DNA of 64,000 nt from Bufo bufo (Eukaryota > Chordata > Amphibia > Anura > Bufonidae). Below, one piece after another: positions 56,551 through 64,000 of the stretch; the stretch's first letter is position 1; each line of letters starts with the position of its first letter. The notes under the pieces are model-generated. The model saw only the letters and a list, made by a program, of their open reading frames with translations. It was not told the origin of the DNA and ran no database searches. The translations under genes were made by a program, and so were the position numbers. The stretch is taken from positions 413,922,787 to 413,986,786 of the forward strand of contig NC_053392.1 in NCBI RefSeq assembly GCF_905171765.1. Direction: 5' to 3'.

Positions 56551-57421
56551 CCACACTACCTGAATTTTAGCTGAATTATAATTAATATCCCAAAAACGCT
56601 CAATCTCCTGTTGTATTATTTCATGATTCTTCATTACCGACATCCAATGGGGAATTAATCTAAATGGGGTTCTCCTGATATTCCTATCATAAGCCAGACA
56701 AAGTTCAACAGACAAAGGCACCTGGTCCGACAGAGACCTTATCTCATATGTTTTACATAGCTGATATATTTTATATTCATAAGGGTAAGATCTATCCTAG
56801 ACATAGATATACCAGATTTACTTATACATGATTATGCTCTCCTCCCATGCCCTAAACGTTCCCAAACATCCTGAAAACCAGCTTCCTGGCAAAAACGTGC
56901 CAAGGGAGACCTTTGGACAGAAATATAACTCCCCCCCCCCCCCATAGAAACCCTGTCTATCGTAGGATTGATGACACAAATAAAATCCCCAATAACTAAT
57001 GAAGGACATTCAGGCCATTGATTCATAAAAGATAGCAAGGAGTTAGGCACATAAAGAGAGAACGGAGGGGGAATATAAACAACAGCTAGGATACATAATT
57101 TTCCCGTGAGTTTACAATATAAGAAAACAAATCTCTCCTGCTCATCAACAGAGGATGCCTCGGAGACTAAATCGATTGCCCTATGGATAAATACTGACAC
57201 TTTTCTAGAATGACTAGTAAACAATGAGTGATACATCTATGCAGCACCCACCCTCTGGCTATTTGCAGGGAAGTATCCTCGGACAGATGAGTTTCCACCA
57301 GACAAACAATCGCTGGTAGATGTCTCCACACAAGATCAAAGAGCACTTGTGTCTTTAGTTTATCCCCCAACCCCCGAACATTCCAAGTAAGAATTCTAAC
57401 CAACATCAAATCAGAAAACAA
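56551..57421 (-). pseudogene. Host LINE ORF2, AP-type endonuclease
   Basis: N-terminal endonuclease of ORF2, which nicks target DNA. From 57421 down: VRILTWNVRGLGDKLKTQVL (Asn of the N-terminal motif present), then IVCLVETHLSED with the catalytic Glu, a frame change near 57200, then VVYIPPP and the GDF-x-DR region, where the expected GDFN reads GDFI, then SRIDLTL near 56790. It ends IQVVWDA at the gypsy B target site, and the next codons continue at 50871. Frameshifts and a stop near 56825 disable it. Confidence 0.88.
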
Positions 57422-57589
57422 AACTCCCCACCCATGGAAATTTTTAACAAACCCTCCCCCTTTCTGCTTATCCTATGAGACGCATCACAACCCACCCCAG
57501 ACTCCCCAATCCAATTGATCCGCCACATTCTGCAACAGATCATTCAGCTATGACCATCCCTCCCCCTCTCACAACTACCCCGCCCCACC

Positions 57590-58290
57590 ATTACCACCAA
57601 ACAAGAAAATGAAAGAAAATGGCAGATATTATTCCGATCAAGCCAATCCATAGCAAAAAAAATTAGTTCCATCCTCAAAGATGATTCGAAGTTTAGCTGG
57701 ATAAACAAATGATAACTTAATATCCTTTTCTTGTAAGCTCTTTTTAACTGCAATAAATGAACGTCTCTTTTCTTGGACCTCTTTGAAAAAGTCCAGAAAA
57801 AAAGCCAGTCTATTCCCAATGTATACAATAAGAGGACACACCCTCGCCCTTTTTAGTACCATGCCTCTGTCCCGTGAGGCCAATATCTTAACAAAAAGTG
57901 TCCATGGCTGTCTCCCAGGGATTGGTTTACCTCCGGGGACCCGGTGAGCCCTTTCAACTAAAACAATGGCAAAAAATTTTTATTTTCCAAACTTCTCCTG
58001 AATAAACATTTGTAGGAATTGAGTGAAGTTTTTATCCTCGGGCCCCTCAGGTAGCCCTAAAATTCTCACATTACATCTCCTTGACCTGTCCTCCAGGTCC
58101 ACCATTTTTTTTCTAAGGGTGTCCAGATCTATCTTTAGGGTAGAGATCTCGGTTTTTGATATCTTAAATTCATTCTGTAAAACACCCAAGGAGTTCTCCA
58201 AAATATTAACTCTATCTCGAATCTTCGATACGTCCTCCCTTATCAGGACTACATCAGTCTGAATTGATCCGAGCTGGATTGATTACCCAT
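57590..58290 (-). pseudogene. Host LINE ORF1 (L1-type RNA-binding protein)
   Basis: ORF1 of the LINE. The upstream part has heptad-like spacing (LIREDVSKIRDRVNILEN, then ISTLKIDLDTLRKKMVDLED), consistent with the trimeric coiled coil. It is followed by the RRM-like start RSRRCNVRILGLPEG (about 58100-58050) and the C-terminal domain with IVYIGNRLAFFLDFFKEVQE, KRRSFIAVKKSLQEK and VYPAKLRIIF (about 57830-57660). A TAA after KFGK (57980) and a frame change interrupt it. ORF1 proteins package LINE RNA. Confidence 0.82.
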
Positions 58291-59190
58291 TTTGCTTTAC
58301 TGCCAGCAATATTTTTTTTAACGGGGAGGATATTTCCGGGGAGATAATTCTCCATCCTCCACACTCTGTCCCCTGAGGTTGAGCGGGTTCTTTTATTACT
58401 TCCTCCTCCATAACCGCAGAATTATTATTTCCTTTGGAGCTAGTATCCTGCAACCCTTTTTGTCCTGCTCTTGTGATAATCTTTGGAAATGGTCTATTTT
58501 TGCCACTTCAAGAGGTCTGGGGGCTGATTTTACATCAGAAAAAGTACCTATTTTGGTTAGGGTCCTTTTTTTCTCCCTCTTTTCTTCTCTTCCTTCTTTC
58601 CTCCTAAATAAACTGTTTATATATTAATCAGTTCATTTGAGAGGCTGCCAGCAAAGCAAATAGAAATAGAAAATAGAAGGGCTCCACGTGGAAGAACAAG
58701 CAGGGCTAAAAAAAAAACACAGCCACAACAAACATGCGATGCTATCAAATACTACCAAGCAGGCCACTTACTGTATATGTTAGTCGGTTAATTTGTTGTA
58801 AGTTGTCATAGGTTATTAGTTGTAAGTTGTTAATTATGAGTTCATAAACAAAAAAAGCACAAAACTCCAATCTAAAATGGAAGAATCTCACCAATCTTCT
58901 AAAGAAGAAGCAATAGGATTCAGCAGGACAAGCGAGCTTCAAAAATGTAGCACTGAGGTGGAGGAGAGAGGACGGCAGAGAAACCATGTAGGTAACAAGC
59001 AGGATAGAAGAAATCACAGCCGCTACCCAAGGGATGGCAAGTTCAGCTGGTAAAGTCCATAACCGGCCCCCGCAGTCAAAGTGAGTACCACAAGATCAGA
59101 GAGAGGGTCTGGGCGGAGACCGGAGAGCTCCAGGGCTTGAGAGCAGCTCACAAGACCGGGCAGCAAGCGGAGCAGGAGACGCGTGAAGCA
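58291..59190 (-). other. Host LINE 5' leader (probable)
   Basis: No gene is recognised. The far part (59040-59190) is GC-rich, as L1-type 5' leaders usually are. The stretch at 58770-58850 contains short repeats of TAAGTTGT/TAGTTGTAAG. The exact 5' end of the LINE is not settled; about 59195-59205 is my estimate. Confidence 0.5.
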
Positions 59191-59289
59191 GTGGAGCGTC
59201 AACCTGATGAACCTTTCTGATAAAACCCAGACATTTCTACATATTGATTCAATCTACCTATCTAAATATGTTCGGAAATTATTTCTACA

Positions 59290-60448
59290 ACACCTTAAGA
59301 TTGCTGGCTTGTCCCTGTATTTGCTGTCTGCCAGACACATTAAAGGGATGTGTCTGACTGACAAGGCTGCCCTGTAGCTGTTGGGGACAGCACAGATGAA
59401 GAGGCCGCGACTGCAGCAGAAGAGGAAGCAGGAGGAGCCAGAGACCTTTCTTGGTTTTTGAGGTGTCTACTCCACTGCAGCTCGTGCTTTGCACTTAAAT
59501 GCCTGGTCATGCAGGTTGTGCTCAGGTTGAGAACGTTTATGCCTCGCTTCAGGCTCTGATTGTACAGCGTGCAAACCACTCGTGTCTTCTCGTCAGCACA
59601 TTGTCTGAAGAACTGCCACACCAGGGAACTCCATGGAGCTGGCTTTGGTGTGCTTGGTCCCTTGCTGCGGTGGGCAGTAGGAGGCGTACTCTCTAGAGGA
59701 CGGCCGCTCCGCTTTTGCACCCTGCTCCCTCTTCTGCTGTGCTGGTGGCTCTGTGCGACCACCGCCTCTTCCTCTGAACTACATAGGTCACTCACATGAC
59801 CTTGATGCCATGTGGGGTTGAGGACCTCATCGTCCTCCACATCATCTTCCAGCCAGTCTTCACCCCTGCCTTCCTTGTCGGTCTGCACACTTTCGAAAGC
59901 CTCAGCAGTTGGCACCTGCGTTTCGTCATCATCTGAGACGTGCTGCGATGGTCCTCCCATGTATTCATCTTGAAAGATAAGTGGTTGGGCATCGGTGCAC
60001 TCAATTTGTTCCACTTCTGGGGCAGGGCTAGGTGTATAGCCCTGCTAAAAGAGTCATCAAAAAGCAGAAGAGACTGCTGCATGACTTGGGGCTCAGACTG
60101 TTTGGCTGATTTGCAAGAGGGTGAGGTGAAAGACTGATGGACATGGGCTGCAGGTGCCAACTGTGGTCTTTCAGCAGGAGACTGGGTGGGAAACAATGTG
60201 AAGGAACTGGATCCACTGTCCACAACCCAATCTACTATCGCCTGTACTTGTTCAGGCCTCACCATTCGTAGAGCAACATTAGGCCCGACCAAATAACGCT
60301 TTAGGTTTTGTCGCCTACTCGTGCCTGAGGAAGGGGTTTCACTTGTGCGTGTAGCTGACACAGATCGACCACGTCCTCTCCCTGCAACAGGAGCTCCACC
60401 AGAAGCACCACGACCTGGGCCATGTTCCTTATTTGACGCTCTCCTCAT
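59290..60448 (-). pseudogene. hAT transposase N-terminal part (BED finger)
   Basis: Third BED-finger hAT gene of the window. The start at 60448 opens an Arg/Gly-rich leader (GRGASGGAPVAGRGRGRS) followed by RRQNLKRYLVGPNVALRMV, a segment typical of these transposases. A frame change near 60010 leads to an acidic linker, and then the BED finger (SLVWQFFRQCADEKTRVVCT) with NLSTTCMTRHLSAKHELQW (about 59600-59470); the first Cys pair is degraded (CTLYNQ for C-x2-C). The catalytic core is missing: the gene breaks off near 59290, close to the LINE 5' end. Confidence 0.85.
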
Positions 60449-60529
60449 ATTTTTCTAATTTAGGATCTTGCCCTAAATGGGTGTTTAATTAATAGTAGAA
60501 TAGAACGACAGTATGTAAAGAGTGTATTT

Positions 60530-61150
60530 CACACGGCCTGAACCAGACTAGGTCTCAATAAAAGATTATTTTGCCGAAAATGGCTGTATTTCAAATGGCT
60601 GTATTTCAAATCCCTGAATCAAACCCCTGTATGTAGAGGTAGTATTTCACAGGGCCTGAACCAGTGTAGGCCTGAAGTAAATATATCTTTGCACAAAATG
60701 GCTGTATTTCAAATGGCTGTATTTCAAATCCCTGAATCAAACCCCTGTATGTAGAGGGGGTATCTGGCACGGTCTGAACCAGTGTAGGCCTGAACTAAAT
60801 ATTTCTTTGCACAAAATGGCTGTATTTCAAATGGCTGTATTTCAAATCCCTGAATCAAACCCCTGTATGTAGAGGTAGTATTTCACAGGGCCTGAACCAG
60901 TGTAGGCCTGAAGTAAATATATCTTTGCACAAAATGGCTGTATTTCAAATGGCTGTATTTCAAATCCCTGAATCAAACCCCTGTATGTAGAGGGGGTATC
61001 TGGCACGGTCTGAACCAGTGTAGGCCTGAACTAAATATTTCTTTGCACAAAATGGCTGTATTTCAAATGACTGTATTTCAAATCCCTGAATCAAAATCCT
61101 GTATGTAGAGGGTGTATCTCACAGGGCCTGAACCAGTGTAGGCCTGAATT
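60530..61150. repeat. 118-bp tandem array upstream of hAT gene
   Basis: GTGTAGGCCTGAA occurs at 60664, 60782, 60900, 61018 and 61136, exact period 118. Inside each unit TGGCTGTATTTCAAA is itself duplicated. It lies upstream of the start at 60448. Confidence 0.93.
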
Positions 61151-61339
61151 CAATATTGGTGCACCAAATGGTGGTATTTAAAATCTCTGAATGTAACCCA
61201 AATGTATTAAGGGTGTATCTCACAATGACATATGCATCAAAGGCTGCCAACTAAATTTTTTGTGCTGTTTAACAACTGAATTTGACAGCAGTATATAAGC
61301 CTGTAATTTTGCACGTGCTGATGCTGCAAGGCCTCAAAA

Positions 61340-61830
61340 TAGTGTTTTTTGTCAAAAGTGTGTTTTTGATGGGTGTATTTCTAGCTTAAATTGCACACTG
61401 ACTAATCCAGATGTTGTAGATTGCCAAAAAAAGTGTTTTTTGGTAACAGAATCTGAAAGCTGTATATATTAAACTTGAATTTAACACTTGCAAATCTGGA
61501 AAATACTGTTTTTTGAAAAAATAAATGAATAAATAAAATAGTGTGTTTTTCAAACCACAGAAAATAATGGGTGTATTTCTAGCTTAAATTGCACACTGAC
61601 TAATCCAGATGTGGTAGATTGCCAAAAAAGTGTTTTTTTTGTAACAGAATATGAAAGCTGTATATATTAAACTTGAATTTAACACTTGCATGACAGGAAA
61701 ATACTGTTTTTTGGAAAAAAAAGTGTGTTTTTCAAACCCCAGAAAATGATGGGTATATTTCTACCTTAAATTGCACACTGACTAATCCAGATGTTGCAGT
61801 TTGCCCAAAAAATTGTGATTTGCAATGTCC
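61340..61830. repeat. 180-200-bp tandem repeat in hAT 5' region
   Basis: GGGTGTATTTCTAGCTTAAATTG-type landmarks occur at 61371, 61570 and 61751 (spacings 199 and 181). Poly-A/T tracts account for part of the length variation. Confidence 0.85.
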
Positions 61831-62244
61831 CAAAAGCTGATGATTGTGCCCTGCATCCACACAACTATCTCTCTGTAGATCGCTGAGTTAGATTCTCTCC
61901 TATTCTCTCCCTGAAATCACAAGTCCAGCAGCATCCTCTCTTTACACTTGTAACAGCAGAGTGACGTGCAGCGCTATGTGACTCAAGCTTATATAGAGCC
62001 TGGGTCACATTCTGCTCTGGCCAATCACAGCCATGCCATTAGTAGGCATGGGTGTGATGGCCTCTTGGGGCAAGTAGTATGACGCTTGTTGATTGGCTGC
62101 TGTGCAGCCTTTCAAAAAGCACCAAGAAAGCGCCGAACACCGAACCCAAACTTTTACGGAAATGTTCGGGTTCGGGTCTGGGGTCCAAAAATCCTAAAGT
62201 TCGGTACGAGCCTGAACTTTACAGTTCGGGTTCGCTCAACCCTA
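61831..62244 (-). mobile_element. hAT 5' end
   Basis: Terminal part of the hAT whose gene starts at 60448. It holds a TATATA box-like TTATATAG (61990), a CCAAT-containing stretch (62021-62027), then the GTTCGGG-rich subterminal region and the end. Read inward the end starts TAGGGTTGAGCGAACC. The other end is lost, so no target duplication can be checked. Confidence 0.75.
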
Positions 62245-62835
62245 ATCAGGACACTTTGGCGTGCAGAAAACAGAAGCCACCATCCGTAGAAGATTCTACT
62301 GGATCGGGATGAGAGGAGACATTGAAAAGTGGTGTTCCACCTGTGCTGTTGGAAGAAATGAAAAACTTGACCAAAAAGCACCCTTACATCCCATTGTAAG
62401 CCTAACACCGCTAGAAATAGTTGCAATTGACCATGTGAAGCTGGAACCAAGTCGCTCAGGTAACACATACGCTATGACCATCATTGATCATTATACAAAA
62501 TTTGTTGTAGCCGTAGCTGTCAAGGACTTGACCGCTAAAACAACTGCAGATGCCTTCTGAAAACATTTCTTGTTGCCGTATGGATGCCCAGAAAGAATCC
62601 TTACAGATCAGGGATCTGCCTTTGAGTCGCAACTCTTCAAAGAACTGTGTACATTTCACAATTGCCAGAAAATCAGGACCACAGCCTACCATCCCCAAGG
62701 GAATGGGCTTTGCGAAAAAATTAATCAAACTTTAATTGAGATGTTAAGAGCGGTACCACCTGCTATAAGAAGCGATTGGCCTACTCTACTGCCTCAATTG
62801 ATGTAAACCTACAATAACACTATTAATTGTTCTAC
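62245..62835 (+). pseudogene. Gypsy-type integrase fragment
   Basis: Plus-strand integrase remnant in one frame with two stops (62558-62560 and 62804-62806). The zinc region continues from HFGVQKTEATIRRRFYWIGM to CSTCAVG. The DDE core has Asp in IVAIDHVKLEP (about 62430), Asp in ILTDQGSAFES (about 62600) and Glu in NGLCEKINQTL (about 62713). The style is closer to gypsy-derived integrases such as those of the GIN/Gmr1 kind than to the chromoviral ones here. The hAT end is joined directly to it. Confidence 0.75.
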
Positions 62836-62985
62836 TGGGTGGGAATGGGATGGTGTTTGGGAATGGAATAGTGTTCTGGAATGGGAAGGTTGCCAGGAAT
62901 GGGAAGGTTGCTAGAAAGGGAAAGGTTGCTGGAAAGGGAAAGGTTGCTGGAAAGGGAAAGGTTGTTGGAAGTGGGATGGTGGTAG
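62836..62985. repeat. ~18-bp G-rich minisatellite
   Basis: Imperfect repeats of GGAAAGGTTGCTGGAAAG and related units, about eight copies. Confidence 0.88.
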
Positions 62986-63188
62986 GTGTGGGATGGGGGG
63001 CAGGGTTGGGCAGGGTTGGGCTGGGGGGGCGGTGCGCCGACTCCACCCCCTCCCAGCGGCGGATCAAGTCATCCCTTATTACTACTCAAGAGGTGGTTCA
63101 GGCGCCTGAGTGCTGCTTGCAGTTCTGTAGGAAAAAAAAAAAGTAAAAAAGTGACCTTCAAATACTGCATCTAGGTTCTATGCTATGG
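62986..63188. other. Unassigned G-rich and A-rich spacer
   Basis: G-rich stretch (GGGCAGGGTTGGGCAGGGTT) and then an A-run at 63131-63141. I see no gene. Confidence 0.4.
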
Positions 63189-63189
63189 C

Positions 63190-63775
63190 TACCTCTGACC
63201 ATAGGGGGCTGCCCGAAACAGAGGTGCCAAACGCTCCTCTGTCTCAGACAGCCCCTTGCACTCAGAGGGAGGGAAAGCAAATGCTTTTTCCAGTACATAA
63301 AAACAAAAAAAAAATGACCATCTTAGCGCCAGCGTCCTTCTTAAGAGCCCCAAGGCCGCACTATACATATACTGCGGCCTTGAGGTTGCTCTGGATCCAC
63401 TCAGGGCCTGAACCTCCCGGTTGTAATCCCTCTTGAAGCGGTCATGGATAGACTGCCATCGAATGACAACCCTTTTAACTGTGAATTTTTTTAATTTTAT
63501 TTGCATGATGTTAGATTTACAATATGAATGTGGTTAAAATACATATTGTTGTACTTACCACATTGCCTCTGAGCCGCCATGGTAAAATCCCCCCAGGTAG
63601 TGAACAACGCCTCACTGATCTCCCTCCAAAGCCACTGGGTGCGATGACGGCCGGCATAGTGGCGGTCAGTGTGGTCCCCTAAAGCAGGATTCGCCTCCAC
63701 CAGTTGGATGAGGAGTTTGTTGTCGATGTTAGGGACAAGGAACTCCTCATCTTCCCTGGTGGAGCCTCTGGAACC
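63190..63775 (-). CDS. MADF/Myb-like protein, Harbinger type (spliced, partial)
   Basis: Minus-strand gene for a DNA-binding protein of MADF/SANT type, as found next to the transposase in Harbinger elements. An exon begins at 63775 after an acceptor (CTTTCAG). It reads NIDNKLLIQLVEANPALGDH, then WLWREISEALF, and ends at 63559. An 80-bp intron follows (63479-63558, GTAAGT...CACAG). The next exon starts at 63478 with KRVVIRWQSIHDRFKRDYNR and continues to about 63190. The splice keeps frame. The three spaced Trp residues and the basic helix are typical. An upstream exon is not in view beyond the 20-bp satellite. Confidence 0.72.
63479..63558 (-). other. Intron in MADF-like gene
   Basis: 80 bp, minus strand. 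Donor GTAAGTAC at 63558 and acceptor TTCACAG ending at 63479. Joining keeps the MADF domain in frame; reading through gives stops. Confidence 0.75.
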
Positions 63776-63845
63776 CTGAAAGAAAAACAAAAACAAAATT
63801 TAGTCAAAGTCCAAAAACAAAATGCAAATTAGAACTACAGTACTT

Positions 63846-64000
63846 ATTCAAGCCCCCCAAGTGCCATCAGCCCCTCCTCAGTGCCATCAGCCCCTCCTCA
63901 GTGCCATCAGCCCCTCCTCAGTGCCACAAGCCCCTCCTCAGTGCCATAAGCCCCTCCTCAGTGCCATCAGTCCCACCAGGTGCCATTATAACCTCCTCAG
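63846..64000. repeat. 20-bp satellite at window end
   Basis: GTGCCATCAGCCCCTCCTCA, about seven copies with few changes; it continues past the window end. Confidence 0.95.

Larger units (their letters stand above)
13618..59190 (-). mobile_element. L1/Tx1-type LINE, host of all nested insertions
   Basis: One minus-strand LINE spread over 45 kb. Read 5' to 3': leader (about 59190-58300), ORF1 (58290-57590), endonuclease (57421-56551), gypsy B, RT (50871-49434), piggyBac, C-terminal region (36675-35991), gypsy A, then the last ORF2 part, 3' UTR and A-tail (14452-13618). Translation runs smoothly across the gypsy B junction (VVWDA into FMRG) and across the ATATG duplication of gypsy A. The tail has AATAAA-like sequence and an A-run. 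Target-site duplication is uncertain: only GTTCAT is shared between the flank of the A-tail and the candidate 5' end near 59195-59205. Confidence 0.8.

Noticed and set aside
59190..59205. Firm target-site duplication for the host LINE
   Set aside because: Only GTTCAT is shared with the flank of the A-tail at 13612-13617; six bases are too few to be sure.

Overview
This window looks like a repeat-dense stretch of an amphibian, probably anuran, genome. I infer this from the mix of families: Tc1/mariner, BED-finger hAT, piggyBac, TTAA-flanked foldback elements, L1/Tx1-type LINE, chromoviral Ty3/gypsy, Gmr1-like gypsy, BEL/Pao and a Harbinger-type MADF protein. I see no convincing host gene, tRNA, rRNA or CRISPR array.

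Layout. Positions 1-13617 hold two Tc1/mariner remnants, one TTAA foldback element (2882-8071), and a broken hAT gene that carries a coding minisatellite. From 13618 to about 59190 the window is, as I read it, one L1-type LINE on the minus strand, cut into pieces by later insertions. Target-site duplications (TSDs) fix the order. Gypsy A (14453-35985, TSD ATATG) sits in LINE ORF2. A Gmr1-like gypsy (14896-31181, TSD AAGCT) sits in the 3' LTR of gypsy A. A BEL/Pao element (17412-30374, TSD CTATT) sits in the gag of that Gmr1-like element. A second TTAA foldback element (24039-29687) sits in the BEL leader. Gypsy A also carries a solo LTR (31650-32555, TSD AGGAC) and a LINE tail (33759-34390, 13-bp TSD).

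Further along the same host LINE is a piggyBac element (about 36676-49433, TTAA), which was itself invaded by a hAT (38989-46663, 8-bp TSD CCTGTAAT). The hAT holds a solo LTR (40079-40724, TSD GTTAC) and a truncated gypsy C. Next is a complete chromovirus, gypsy B (50877-56545, TSD GCATC), with one uninterrupted 1485-codon gag-pol frame. The LINE endonuclease and ORF1 follow.

Positions 59190-62244 hold a third BED-finger hAT with upstream tandem arrays. It is followed by a gypsy-type integrase fragment, a minisatellite, a spliced MADF/Myb-like gene of Harbinger type on the minus strand, and a 20-bp satellite running off the window end.

The elements do not form a pathway; they record successive insertions. 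The most interesting signals are the self-priming signature in gypsy B, the foldback elements built from alternating inverted units plus an array whose periods step by 18 bp, and a BEL copy with nearly identical LTRs but a badly broken coding region. All counts were made by eye.
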